From assembly GCA_020809705.1 (NCBI GenBank), contig CP085827.1, positions 5,828,001 to 5,892,000 on the forward strand: a DNA stretch of 64,000 nucleotides. Reading direction: 5' to 3'. The notes beneath the pieces are model-generated. The model saw nothing but the letters and a program-made list of their open reading frames with translations, was not told the origin of the DNA and made no database searches. This DNA comes from Calonectria ilicicola (Eukaryota > Ascomycota > Sordariomycetes > Hypocreales > Nectriaceae). How positions within the stretch are numbered: the first letter of the stretch is position 1; each line of letters opens with the position of its first letter. Positions 10,915 through 23,468 of this stretch are shown piece after piece. The position numbers were made by a program, and so were the translations under genes.

Positions 10915-12239
10915 TTACTCTTGGCCTTGAACTCTGCGCACCCAGTCATCATTCACACGCATTCCGTCAACCACAACCACTCCTCTGCCTCGGCCAACTC
11001 TTTCTGGCCGCTGCCACCACAACTCATGCTTACTCGGCCTTTCAACTTCTGACTCACTGTCTGCAAGGCCACCAGATCCGTTATCAGCACCAACAACCAA
11101 GATGACGTCATGGCGAAGCCATGTCTGGAGGTTGGTGATGATACTACCATCTTCGCCAGAGAGTGACTCTTGGAGATATACAATATCAGGCTGCAGGTGG
11201 CGAAGGATATGAACATGGCCGTTGGGAGTGGTAAATGGCATGACCATAGTTTCCTTCTCAACAAGGCCAAGGGCTTCCGAGTAGACAGCATTGAACGCAG
11301 GGCTTGATGAAGAAGACCTAAAGGGGGTAAGCGATTTCCTTGCCAATTGAATGTCCAAAACGCACAGTGGGTTCTTCGTTTCTTCACCTGGAGTGACTTG
11401 ATCATGGCCAATGTTAGAAAATGAAGAGCTCAACGAAGGAGGCGGTAGGTTACTGATTGCAGCATCCGCAGTCGAATCCTTCAATCCAGGAGAATAAATC
11501 AAAACAAACAGCTTAATCTTAGAGAAGTCATTGTGACGGGGAATATGTGACAGAATAGACTGGCTTCTGGTCAGCATTGGTGTCGTCGCGCGCAGGGAGG
11601 GAGGCCACTTACCGCATGCTCATGGAATCCGTCATCATCCTCAAATGAGCTGTGTGAATCTGCGGAAACCACAATTGCAATGGTCTTGCGCTTCTTGCTG
11701 CCATTGGTACCAGAGCCGGACGCAAATGTGGGAGAAGCACGGTCCTGCTTTGCATCGGCTTCCTCAGACCAAGGGTTGCTTTCGTTGTAGGGGCTCTTAT
11801 CCTCTTCTCGAATTGAAGCCAGAGCCTTGCCCATAGCTGCACCAGCAGCAGCAACACCAGCCGCAACAGTCTTTCCAGTCGAGTCAAAGAACTGCTGCGG
11901 GCTAGGAGTTCGCCGGAATGCGCCGGACATGCGGGAGCCCCATCCGGTGGCAGCCTCCTCCTCCACAGCTGCTACTCCATGGTTTTGTTCTTCGGGTCGC
12001 AGCGGCTTATCGGACGGGTTGAATTCTCTTGATGCTCCACGATGGGAAGAAGCTCCGCCGTGTTCAACGGTGTCGTAGTCCAGGCCCGAAACGTGTTCGG
12101 CCTCTTCATCTTCATCCTTGCGCTGGCTCCATACCCAAGCTGCAACGCCAACAGTTGCGACCGTAAGCGTGACAGCAAGCGGCACCCAGTGGCTCCAAAC
12201 TCCTCGTCGCGAGCGCGACGATCCGTGATCGGGTGACAT
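10915..12239 (-). CDS. Pex22-like (peroxin 22-like) membrane protein
   Basis: There are two exons, 12239-11613 and 11559-10915, with a 53-bp intron (GTAAGT...CCAG); the product is 423 residues. The N-terminus is short and basic (SRSRRG), followed by one transmembrane segment at about 17-38 (WVPLAVTLTVATVGVAAWVW), then a long charged, disordered linker. A folded C-terminal half starts with KKRKTIAIVVSADS and continues with SILSHIPRHNDFSKIKLFVLIYSPGL, ending in ..VVVDGMRVNDDWVRRVQGQE. This order (N-terminal membrane anchor, linker, Rossmann-like soluble domain) matches fungal proteins annotated as peroxin 22-like. Pex22 anchors the ubiquitin-conjugating enzyme Pex4 at the peroxisome for Pex5 recycling. 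I recognise the family by wording and architecture only; the peroxisomal role is inferred. It is transcribed divergently from the eIF2B-gamma gene with about 0.66 kb between starts. Confidence 0.7.
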
Positions 12240-12899
12240 TTACGCAACGCGCTGTCGCATTGCTAGGTGGAGGGGATGGCACTGGCAGGGGGGACAGCGG
12301 GTGAGAATGCCCTCGTTTAGATAGTCGAGACGGAAGGTAGCGATCGTGTCGTAATTGCGCCTGGTTCTGAGCGACCGAATCCGTAAGGCGACGTCGCTGC
12401 GTTGAAAGAAACGCCTGTAGCTCGATGCAAGTGTTCCTAGGCGCGGTGGCTGGTATCACTATCGTCAACAACGACGAGGTGGAGCTGAGGCATCGCCCCC
12501 CAGCAACCCCCTGCAATTGCCCGAGGTCCGGTGTCAGCTCAGGGGCTGATTGGCAAGGGAGCAGGGATCAATGAATACCCGCGCCGTGCGGAGACAGGTC
12601 GGCAACACGTGAAGAAGGACTGTGTGGCTGGTGGGGGCAGAGCAGAAGCATGAGCCACATGTATGGGGCGCCATCTTTTTCGAGGTCTTGGCAGTCGTTT
12701 TGTGGTGACTCTTCACATCAAGTTTATGAAAACGACTCAAGCTCTCGAAAAGAAGCTGCCAGCCTTGCTCTAGAGCGCCCGGTTATCGGACAATCAAAAT
12801 CTATTTATTTTCTGCGCACTCTCGGACAATTTATAGGGGCTCTTTCCCCTTGGGGTACATCAACACCAAATCACAAGGCCCAGCTTCACTCTCAACACA
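12240..12899. promoter_or_regulatory. Divergent promoter between Pex22-like gene and eIF2B-gamma gene
   Basis: The two ATGs face away from each other across 660 bp, so both promoters must lie here. The plus-strand leader just before 12900 is C/A-rich (CTCTCAACACA before the ATG), and a TATA-like ATTTATAGG word occurs near 12829-12837. I see no recognisable activator site that I would defend. Confidence 0.45.
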
Positions 12900-14860
12900 A
12901 TGCCCCACGCTGTGTCAATGCCGGCGACCGGGCTTCAAGCCCTCATCCTTTGCGGACCAGGCTCGTCCTTTCCGACATTTACATCAAACCCTGATGAGAA
13001 CCCCAAAGCCCTTTTGCCAATTGCAAACCGACCTATGGTGTGGTATCCCATCGATTTCTGCTACCGAATGGGAGTTACTGGTGAGTCAGCCCCGCCAAAC
13101 CCTCGGAGAGCCCAGGTCAACATATCAGAATATTTGTATCCAACAAAACCATACCCCCATTTCCCATATTCCTTCATTTTTTTCCTATCTCGAAATTTAC
13201 TTTCGAATCCTATAGTTCATTCTTTAAGGACTCTCGTCTTCATCACAAGCCAGGAATAATATTCAGCACTCGAAACCAAGCTAACGTCAACCAGGCATTA
13301 CCTTGATTTGTCCCCCTACAGCTTCAGCAGCAATCACAACTGCCCTTAACACTAACCCATTCCTTACTGCCCTTCCTTTGCCGCGCCCCGACATACTAGC
13401 GCCCGCAGACCTCACCCAAAACACGGGTACCGCCGACATCCTAAGGCTGCCGGAGGTGAGAGACCTCATCACTGGCGACTTCATCGTTCTCCCTTGTGAT
13501 CTTGTCTGTGAACTGGGGGGAGAAAAGCTTCTTCAATCCTGGATGGTCAAGTCAGCGAGTCTCACAGATTTGCTAGATACCCCCAGACTCTCCAATGGAC
13601 ATCGATCCCTCCATAGCGGAGGACTCGGTGTTTGGTATGACACCAAAACAACCACGCCCGTCAAGGGAGAGAACACTGACTTTGTTGCAACAACCCCTTT
13701 ACCTTCTTCACGTATCACTCCTCCCAAAGGATCATTGTTCCAAAGCCTATCCAAGGTGGTCTACTCGATGCCTACTGACTCCCTGAACGATCTCACAGAA
13801 GAGAGGAAAGGACTTCCTATCCGGCACGGTCTTCTAAGGGCCCACTCTCGCATCAGAATGTTTACTAATCACCGCGATGCGCACATTTACATCTTTCCTC
13901 GCTGGGTTCTAGACTTTGTGAAGGAAAATGAGCGACTAGAAAGTATTGGTGAAGATGTCATTGGCTGGTGGGCAAAGGCCGGTTGGCAATCGGGCTTGTC
14001 TGAGAAACTCAAGATGGAATCTGTATGTGGCTTCGGTCGCGTGGATGATGAATCGGAGGAGAACCAAGACGGCACTTCGTCTGTAGGTGATTCCAATCCA
14101 GAAGGGCAGGCGATCTCGTCCGACAAGACCTTGGCTGAGGCCGATGCCACCGAGGCCGGCGTGTCGGGAGCCTCAGAAGACAAGTCACTTTCAACAAAGA
14201 AAGCATCCAAATTCGATGTACCGCCGATCCTTGCCTATATTCATTCTAGTCAGGGCACTGCACCACTCATTCGGCGCGTGGATACGGCACAGCTACTCCT
14301 GGCTATCTCACTGCAACTGGCCAAGTTACCAGCTCTTGAAGAAACCGGCCCTGAGGGAGCATCCCCATATGCTCATGCGAGAAAAGTTGCTTATCCAGAG
14401 GGCGTGAAGCCACGCACCACCATCACGAAGCAGGACAGTCTCATTGCCGAAAATGTCACTGTTGAGGAGAAGACATCCATCAAGGAATGTGTCATTGGGG
14501 CAGGCTCGCAGATTAACGAAGGTGCCAAATTGTCACAGTGTCTCCTGATGGAAGGGGTGACCATTGGCAAAGGCTGCAAGCTCACTCGATGCATCCTGGG
14601 TAAGCGCTGCGTTATCGGCGCTGGTTCCGTCTTGACCGACTGTGAAGTTCAAGAAAACCTCCTTGTGGAGCCCCGAAGTAAGTTGAAGCGTATCTGCCGA
14701 TATACCACGCACCACGCTAACCAATTGTGCTCTCACTTTTACAGCCGAAGACAAGGACAACAAGCTCATGAGTTCCGAGGGCTTGGAGGCTACAGAGGCC
14801 GAGATGGACGAAGTGCTCGAGGAAATGGAAACCGCTGCCGAGGAGGCGGTAATGGATTAA
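12900..14860 (+). CDS. GCD1: Translation initiation factor eIF2B subunit gamma
   Basis: eIF2B-gamma is part of the catalytic half of the eIF2B guanine-nucleotide exchange factor, which recharges eIF2 with GTP in the cytosol and is the target of general amino-acid control. There are three exons: 12900-13080, 13295-14677 and 14745-14860. Introns are 214 bp (GTGAGT...CCAG) and 67 bp (GTAAGT...ACAG). The product is 559 residues. The N-terminal nucleotidyltransferase-like domain starts LQALILCGPGSSFPTF and has the family phrase PKALLPIANRPMVWYPIDFC; GDFIVLPCDLV follows. The left-handed beta-helix begins near 441 with hexapeptides such as NVTVEEKTSIKECVIG, GVTIGKGCKLTRCILG and KRCVIGAGSVLTDCEV. The tail is acidic, as expected. 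The divergent LCGPGSS loop, instead of the GGxGTRL of true pyrophosphorylases, separates it from GDP-mannose pyrophosphorylase. Confidence 0.93.
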
Positions 14861-17318
14861 ACTAGAGATACTACCGCAATAAAGCCATTGTAGATCATGC
14901 TGGATGTCTCCGAAATCACCTCACAAAGGGTTGCAGTCTCCTCGGCGTCGCACCGACGATACCCGCAAAGTTTAGCTGATGTGGCTCAACCTTGACCCTA
15001 CGATCTCGCATTTAGCATCCTGTCGACAGCCTATCGCCGCACACCACATTATCCGCATGTGCGGGGACCTCTGCCCAACAAGAGAGCGATAATATGGTCC
15101 GATTACCCCCCAAGTTCTAGCATAGCTAAGAACCCAACTGAGTGCATATGCACGTTGACACACCATGCACCTGGACCACACAACCCCAAATCTACTGGCA
15201 CACCGAATTTGACACGGAATCGCTGGGCCTCTCGGGGCGCCTGGGCTCGACCCCGACCACGTAGTATATGCATTCTCCAGCTTGACAGGGACCTGCCGAT
15301 GCTTTGGCACGACCTTGGTTGGTATGGGACATCTATTCACCGGATTCAAGGGGCTCGATATGATGCAAGTTGGGTTGTAGCAGATGCGGGTAATGTCGCG
15401 GGTCAATCAGACCTGCAGCGGTTGACAACAACGCCCCTGTTACCATCGACAACCTGGATCTTCTCGACAAGGTGAGAACTGAGAAAACAACTGAGGCATC
15501 TTGTACACGAGGACATTCACTCATTGGTGCAGGGTAAGGTCATTCGCCAAGTGTTTGCATATTGAATTATTCATTGTGCGGCAGAGTGGAGTCACTATTT
15601 TAGGTATGCTCACGGCGGCACCATGTATGAAATTGTGCCCACATAGTCCTCCGATACTGGCTGTCAAAATGCCTCCATCAGCAGAATCTGACGAGGGACT
15701 TTTATCAGAGATGCACGCTAATCACCTTACCCTGCCACGGGGTGGTGGTGTGGTGCCTCCCGCTGATGAGGGTGAAGTCCAGTCCCCATGGGATGGGTTT
15801 GCATCCAGATACCGACTCGATCCTGCGTCTCCAGACCGGTCAGCAGGGGTCAAAGTCGCGATCAAAGGCTTCTTTACTTACACCGGTCAGTGATGAGGCT
15901 TCGGCAGATGAGGATCGGTGAGCTTGTGGCTCTCGATCATGCAGATTTCTGATCTGTCGCCTCGATCTGGTGCTGCCCGGTTCATTTTGACTGGACAGTT
16001 GGGACCGTAATCACATTGAGTGACGAACTCTTGGTGGTCTACCCTGCGGCAGGAGAAAGTAATTCGCCAGGTGGTGCACATGGTGGTGGAGCAGATTCGC
16101 TGAGATGGGGACTAAAATCCACGAAACTGTCTGCAGCTTGACGAGCGCAAGTTGAGAGTTGCCGGCTTTGACGCCTATTTATCCTACTCTACGAGACCCT
16201 CGCACCGGGCTCGCTCTACCAGAGCCCTTGCCAATCACGGAGCAAACATCGATACGAAGACGTCGGCGGAAACATGTGTAACCAGCGGCTGAGGGCTATC
16301 AGACACGGTATCCGACGAAGAACTGGGCGCCACTGTTTTCTCGTGAGGGGGGAGGGCATCACGGCAGCTGCCCGGCGTCATGCAAGTAGCTGCAAAAGTG
16401 TTCGCGAATGGGGAAGTGGACATTATTCCGGGATTGGGCTTACATTCCACAGCGTCGCCATGCAACTATCGCCATGGCGGTGCGACGAAGGATGCATGTT
16501 AGTGCTGGGTGTGACAGGCTACCCACTTGTTGGTGGTGGTACATGGGTAATCAACCTGGGTGAAAATTTCTCGAGAAAACTAGCAAACCTGCAGAATGAC
16601 CTGATTTGTCGAATTGCAGTATTCGCCATGGGAATCATGCATTGTCGCATTCGGGAATCGTGACCTTGACGGCCAAGTCCTCGAGGGGCGCGGACTACCC
16701 TAGAGCAATCCCGAGTACCTGGCTCTGGCTTGCCTTCCTGGCCACTATGGTTGTAAATCCTGGTGGAGAAATGCTGCTGTCAATAAGAAAAAAAGGAGTA
16801 GATGAGGAGCGCGACAAATTTGATCCATGTGAAAATGTGATAGGGGCGCGTTGAGGATGGTAAAACCTCTAGGGCAATTTTGTAACATGCCCATGTTCCT
16901 ACATTGCTTTTCAGATTGCGTCCCGGCACTGGAACCCTGTGGGCGCCATGACGACCTTCCTTGGGGCCAGAAGATATTACTGGACGCACAAGAACACAGA
17001 TTCATCTACCGACATGTCACTGGCTGTTGGTCACTGGAATGGCTTGGCTGAAGCTTTGGCTTAATGACAGAGAGCGACTCAAATGCCTCCTACGAGCGAC
17101 GGTGGCAACTGTGAGAAGTGATAGTCTCCCGACGCTTCCATTTCGAGCATTCCGCACGCATGATGGCGCATGAGGGTTGTCATATGACAATGAAGCGGAC
17201 CCTGGGCAATCGGCATCATGGTCTAACCCCCTCAATAACTACGGAGACATGGTCGATCCAAACATCGGGTGATTTTGCGTTGAGCCTGCCACCTCGACAA
17301 TGCAGTGTAACTGTTGTG

Positions 17319-17336
17319 AAAAAAAAAAAAAAAAAA
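17319..17336. repeat. A18 homopolymer
   Basis: An uninterrupted run of A in the gene-poor interval, of no visible function. Confidence 0.8.
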
Positions 17337-18200
17337 CCTAACCGAAGTGACACAGCTGAGGTGTTATGTAAGCGGTCCTGGTCCTATTCATGCATAGAGG
17401 ACCCTTTGGTTACGTAGACGTTGAGAAAACAAAGTAGGGCTCACTTGCATGATAGGCTGTTACGGTTACAAGCGTCATGGACCTAGAGGATGGTGATGGA
17501 AGCGTGCTCGGCACTGGAACCTAGGACAAGTGGATCGGCAGACTTGACGAGCTCCTACCGGTCCGAACTAGCAACCAGTCGGGGACATGGATGCAGCCAT
17601 ACTGCACGGGAGCGGCCGTGATCCGACAGAGACTACCTACTATGTAAGCCCCAAATCCAAGGCTTTTAATTTGGGAACCTGGACCCCGACGTCAGGATCA
17701 GCTGGTGGAGGGCCTCGGGGTGCCGGCGGCAATCAATTGGGCCAAGGCTCAGTGAAGCGAAATCAGTCATATCTCAACCTCACCGGCGCGAGTGCGCTGC
17801 AAGCCCATCGCGATAGTTGCATCACTACGTCCAGGCGGTGGAAATGTCGTCAGGCCGGGCCGCATGGGCGGGGGGTGGGCAAAAAGAGACGGATGGCTGG
17901 ATTTGGACGAGATTCCGGCGGGACCCTTACCCCGTATCCTCGTTGGAGCCGCAGCTGCGGCGGTCTAGCTGGCTGCTGGTGCGTATGTCGGCATCCTGGG
18001 CTATCTGTAGAAGGATGAATGTGGAAGGAAGGGAAAATGACTGCTCCGTACGGGCCACCCACAGAGGGAGAGGGAAAGGGAGAGGGAGAGAGGTAGAATG
18101 AGAGAAGAGGAAAGTGCGTCGTGTCCGGAGGGAGTCTTCCCCTCTCTCTCCTCCCCCCTCAACAGCTTTGTGCGGGATCTGACGGCTCGGTGCAGAGTCG

Positions 18201-18245
18201 GTCGAGCAGATCGAGAAAATCGAGAAGATCGAGCAGATCGGGAAT
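18201..18245. repeat. 9-bp tandem repeat, five copies
   Basis: Units of the form (g/a)TCGAGCAG / ATCGAGAAA / ATCGAGAAG / ATCGAGCAG / ATCGGGAAT follow each other without gaps at 18201, 18210, 18219, 18228 and 18237. They sit next to a GA-rich stretch at 18060-18095. Confidence 0.8.
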
Positions 18246-18835
18246 GAAAAGGAGTTTTTATTTGGCCACTTTGGAAACATACCGTCAATTTGTGTTCAGA
18301 AGAGGGCTCATGAGACTCAAAAGAGATTAAGCATACTCATCTATGGCAGTGCCCTGAAGAAACCCTCTGGAGAGAGAATCGAGTTCACGCGTCTGGCTAG
18401 TCTCGCGCGTTGGGCCAATTCGGCCAAGGGACCCGTAGGTCTCATCGGTAAACCCCTGTCCATCAAACAGCGTTAGCGTGGATCTAGGTGCGCTTGGACA
18501 GAAGCAAATCTGGACGTGGATCGGACTGCGGAGCTAGACACAACTGTCTGATTAGGGTCCTCAACTTGGGATAGAGAGGTGTTAGTGGGATATGACAGAT
18601 CATCTGCAAACACCTGCTATCCCCCCAAGGCCCAACACTTGGTCTCGTTAAGGCGATGGACTAGGGCGCCCATCACTCTGGGGATGGAGGTGTGGGCTGT
18701 TTTTATTTTAATTTATTAATTTTTTTTTCCCCGTGAGGGAGAGGCGGAGGCGAGGAGATGGGGAATATGATGCACATACAGGAGAGGCGCAACGACGCGG
18801 GGGTGAGACCGCAGGAAGAGGAGATCGTGATGACG

Positions 18836-18860
18836 TTTTTTTTTTTTTTTTTTTTTTTTT
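18836..18860. repeat. T25 homopolymer
   Basis: An uninterrupted run of T in the gene-poor interval. Confidence 0.8.
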
Positions 18861-21800
18861 GAAGGCGTGGAAAATAAGCAATGTGAACTGAGAGCCTGAC
18901 CTGATGTGGCCGTTAGCTCCGTGGCAGGCGAGACACCATTACCTAGGTCTGCCCTCGGTGACTTGCCTGTGTGGAAGCCGCCTCTTTGGTCACTGTACTT
19001 CACCGGCGGTTTCGGGGTATATTCTCATCCGGACCGACGAGGACAAGCCGGCCACCTTCTGATGGGTGCGACCCGGACTTTGCGGATGCCTTTGACGGGC
19101 TAGCCCCGTCGTTTTTTTTTTGGATCTCTCACCGCGGAAGCTCGAAATCCACAACACTAGGGGTTTGTCGTGTCTTCGCAGGCGACGGCCGGGCCTGGGG
19201 CTGCGCCATCGTGGGGAATAAAGAGGACCTCGCCATCGGCAGGCTGGGGGCAATACCATAGCAGGCGGAAAGTGGACTCGGTGGAGGCATAACTAATGAG
19301 TAGCTCCGCCAAGATGCTCCCGACGGATAATAGATTGGTAGCGACGCTTTGGGACCCATATGCGTGCAATGGCCACCGGGCGGGCAATCACTGGCACGGA
19401 CGGGTACCGCACATGGCTGCGGCTAGCAATGCGTGCTCGGCAATGTAATGTATGAAAGCACCTCAAGTCAATCACTACATCGTGATAGACGTGCATGTGT
19501 TATGACCTTGAGTGGGATGTGCATGCTCGGATGGAGCAATGGTTCCTTGATGGCGGGTCTGGCACTGGCCCGCCGAGCATGAGCAAGACTCGTTCGTCCG
19601 AATAGGAACTGAGGATGCAGCCACCAACCTGTAAGTCATGGGTTGAATCACTTGGGCCACACTGTGGCTACAGGCTGAAAGGCTGCGTCAATACAGTGCG
19701 CTCCAGTTGTCGAGGTCTTATTTTATTGTCTCGTGTGATCGACCGTCATCGAGTGTCTCATTAGCCTGATCAAGGGGGCGTGTGGTTGGTTCATCAGACA
19801 AAGAGCCAACGAGAGGGCTGGATGACACACACGCCTCCTTGTTTGTGTCCGTTCGTGGGGATGATCCGAGTTCCACAGACCCCAGATCGTCCGGGACAGG
19901 CGTTTTTTGTTCCGGCTCGGTCAGGACTGTGTCGTCGAAAGGTTTGGTTGCTCGCATCACGACTCATCTCAGAGGAGGAGAGGGGGAGGAGGGGGAAAGG
20001 AAACATTTCGATTCGCAGCCCCGCGCGAGCCTTGTTTAATTTGTTGTCACAGCCGTCTCTACCTGAAGCCTCGCATGGAAGTGCACACTTGAATGAGAGA
20101 CGCGTGGGGAGCGTTGACAAAAAAATTAAAAAAATTCTAAACCCGATGGGACAACACGTTGAGATGGTTGCTTGAGACTGCTTGAGCCACCCTTTGTCAA
20201 GGGAACGTGGCTAGACAATTGCTAACAGGGACGCGGGAAAGTTGAAAGGGGAAGATTGGAGGTTGGAGATGGATCACCAAGACTGCTTCTCACATTATCC
20301 AGCACAAATATTCCCGAGGCGCCCTTTGATTCTCGATGATTCTCGTCACGATCCGGCCCCTTGGTTTTTCGTGGTTAGGTTGGGCTGGAGCATGTTTGCG
20401 AAGCGTCTCGGCCTGCGCTTCAGCAGGGACTGGCGCTTGCTGAAGGCATTGCCAGCTGATACGGCTATCCCTCCCCCCACATGGTTCCTCTAGGCTTGCC
20501 TCGCTTGAAGTTTTGGGGCTCTGGAGTGGTCTGGACGCTATGTTGGCGACAGAAAACCCAGGAACGCTGATGGGGCGAACAGGTCTGGACTGTGATGATG
20601 CCAGGGAAATGGGATGACATTTCTAAAAACACACTTGTGAGCCTAGATGGGCACAGACGCTGTGAAAAACCCACGATAGCATCAACTCTTCTTCGGAGTT
20701 GCTGATCACAGCTGAATCTGCCGACGCCATGACGTGATGCTCCCTTAAGTCGTGCTGACCAGTTCAGGCAAGACCGCGCATAAGGCAGAGACAGCGACCA
20801 AGGTAGTGAAGCTATTGATTGGAAGCCGACACGGCAGGTAAATTCCGTGCGTGGTGGAGCGAGGTCGAGGCGAGGGTGAGGCTCTGAGTTGGGTTGCAAT
20901 CATTCAGCGTGATGGTAGAGAGACTCAGCTGCGTAGCCGTGCACAGCCAGCCAGTATTGTTCTCTCTTTCGGGCTATGCCCGACGGCCTTTTCTCCTAGC
21001 GGCGCGCACTGTTCAGTTGAACGAGAGCTAATCTGGCTTCTCGGGAGTATATGCGGTTGTGTTATGACATGTGGTCACTAACGAATGAATGGCCTGATTG
21101 CATTCTTTGATGGGTGGCAGCCAAACCAACATCCATGTAAAAAAAAATAGGCATAGAATAAACAATTAAGCCGTGGAGAAACCGAGTCCGGGGCCGCGAC
21201 GACCATGACATCACGGCCACAGGCTCGCTGAATGAAGGCTGGGTGCTCTTCGTCTTTGCTGCACTGGATTAGGGCCAGGAACTCGCCAATGCAAAACACC
21301 ACCCCTTCCCCTTTGAGGTGCAGCCAGATGCGCGCATGTCCCAACTGAGCACCTGGGAGGCGATCCCGTAGCGCGGGCGACCACCGCCAGTTGCTAGAAT
21401 TGACAGCCTGTTGGTGAAGCAAACTGTGTGAGACCTGCGCCGTGGTCGAAAACCTTGTCGTTGCTTTTCCCTTACTGGTTTTGGGGGCCAGCTTTTGATA
21501 CAGTGTGTCTTTTTTTGGCCCAACACACACGACAAGCACGCACACAAACAGGAAGAGGAGAAAGAAACAAAAAAAGATCCACTCTCTTCTTCATCCTGAC
21601 CTCGCACAAGAAAAACCAAAAAAAGACTCGTTTATCCCGATCATCTCGGACAGCCATTTCCACCGTGTTGGGTTTGGGAGGGTGGCCCTGGTCATCATGG
21701 GCAAATACCTGCTGGCTTGGCGCCAAAGGTGGGCAATTATTATTAATTAACCAAAAGTATTAACCCTCGTTTTGAGCACCTGCACACCTGCACACGACAC

Positions 21801-22753
21801 ACTGCACAGTACACATGGCGCCCACGCAATAACTAACGCACACACACTGTACCAGCGCGCGCATTAGCACGCGTGCTCTAACACAAATTTTCACACAGGC
21901 TTGTACCCAAGCTTGGAGCCTTCGTATGCGCAGCCCTCGAGTAGGCCTCGGATCCTCTCGGCGAGATATCTCTGTCTCACCCGCGGCGGTCCTTTGGGCG
22001 GAAATTTGTCATTCCAGACCTTGTCCCATTCCACAAGCTGCTTTTCTGCTGTTCATTTCAGCTGGGGGCAAAAAGAAGCAGCAAGGCTTGGATCAGTTTG
22101 GTATCCGCCGTGGCCCACGATATGATTGTGAGGTGAGGCGAGGCGAAGCTTGGCTGGCCTGGCCGCGGCTGCAAGAGGCGTGCGCCGCAGCATGGGGACA
22201 AGTCGGAGAGGGTGTGAGAGGGCTGCGCGGCACTCAAACACAGATCTGGCCAGAATACCACCCCAAGGGGTCGTTCATGCAGGGTCCGATCTGACAGCCG
22301 GCAATGGCCTGCATCTCCTCACACTTACAAGGCGCCTCTCGACCTGTTGGGCGTCGATCCATCGCCCTCCTACCACACCCCCATTGTCACTATCGGATCC
22401 GCAAAGAACCCATGTTGGTGCTTGGGGTCGCAGAACAGGCCTGGAGGTGTGGTGATAACTTTTGTGCCCAACCCCCTTCCCCCTCCCTCGAGAGAGGGGG
22501 TCTGATGATACTCGTTCAAAATCTGCTCTCTCTTACATCCACCCCAGCCCCAGGCTCTCTCTACAGGCAGATGATGGGTACTACCGACGCCTCTTAAACG
22601 CAAGCTAAGTCGTATACCCGTTGCTCTTTGCTCTTTTTTGGGACTGCATTGGCTTAGCGTGTCGCTATGCTTGAAAGATCTAGCCACTTGCTGTTCGCTG
22701 ATGCCAACATCGGTCACAGTGTACTCATATGCCATGTGTGCTATACCTTATGG

Positions 22754-22772
22754 GTGTGTGTGTGTGTGTGTG
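22754..22772. repeat. GT dinucleotide microsatellite
   Basis: About nine GT units in the probable promoter/leader region of the C2H2 regulator. Confidence 0.75.
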
Positions 22773-23152
22773 GGTTTGTGCGTCTTTGTGATGACTGATA
22801 ACGGCGTCTGAAGACTAATCTACCAACAAGTATAATAACTAGCCGTGTCTGATCAGAATCGAGGGGCTAGCGAAACATCAAAAAACTACTCCGATAGCCC
22901 ACTACCATATCCAAAACACACTTTCCCCATCTATGCGAGCAATAGTTAGCCATCTGTGGGGTTTCGCGCCTCTCCCGTCTCATCCCTACTGATCGTGGAT
23001 CCCACCACCAGCATTCTTGTCCAGGGCCACACAAACCTGTCTCGGTCTCTTTTCTATTAGCACTACCATACTCGATATTTTTCGGGGGTTTGGATCTGCG
23101 CTGGGCCTGTCTTAGCTTGGACGGCAACTTCCTCGACACTCATTCCACCTCG

Positions 23153-23263
23153 ATGGTTATATCTTCAAGGGGTGTCCATCCTCTTGACAGAAAGCATTCC
23201 CGACAGAATTATCAGACCATCAGGCCTTCTGAAGCACTCGACTTTGCAATGCTTCTTGCCTAA
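23153..23263 (+). promoter_or_regulatory. Upstream ORF (36 codons) in the probable leader of the C2H2 regulator
   Basis: ATG at 23153 opens a 36-codon frame ending at TAA 23261-23263, 205 bp before the main ATG at 23469. No other ATG lies between them. The leader that follows is poor in G and rich in A and C (ACAAACAACAAAACAAACA-like), suited to scanning. If the transcript starts upstream of 23153, this uORF would reduce or condition translation of the main frame. The transcription start is not visible, so the regulatory role is inference. Confidence 0.45.
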
Positions 23264-23468
23264 CTTCTTCACAAACATTGTGGAAACGGATCTTGAGCAT
23301 TCTTACTACCCTCCTTTGAACGTTTCGATCACACAACAGACTCTGCTCCCATTTTCTATCTCAACTCTCTTCAAACACTCTCTTTACATCTCTCCTTGAC
23401 ACAAATTCTCTTATTTCTTAATACTCATACACAAACAACAAAACAAACAAACAATCACAATATACAAG

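Larger units (their letters stand above)
14861..23468. other. 8.6-kb gene-poor region upstream of the C2H2 transcription factor
   Basis: No frame here combines a family motif, an ATG and splice signals. It contains the eIF2B-gamma 3' UTR (to about 15000), many homopolymers and microsatellites (A18 at 17319-17336, T25 at 18836-18860, a GT run near 22754-22772, a GA-rich stretch at 18060-18095) and a 9-bp tandem repeat at 18201-18245. The last 0.6 kb before 23469 becomes C/A/T-rich, like a long fungal leader. The likeliest reading is extended upstream control sequence and a long 5' leader for the regulator at 23469, possibly with non-coding transcription. A small unrecognised gene cannot be excluded. 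Confidence 0.5.

Noticed and set aside
15501..15893. 130-codon plus-strand frame, with an internal ATG starting MPPSAESDEG
   Set aside because: The internal part reads somewhat protein-like and ends near a GTCAGT donor, but no second exon continues sensibly. Left as uncalled.
17587..18018. 143-codon plus-strand frame with ATG
   Set aside because: Gly-rich chance frame; no homology recalled and no splice continuation.
23172..23399. 75-codon frame in the regulator's leader
   Set aside because: It begins with GTG and contains no ATG, so it is not a valid eukaryotic uORF. The overlapping ATG frame at 23153 was reported instead.
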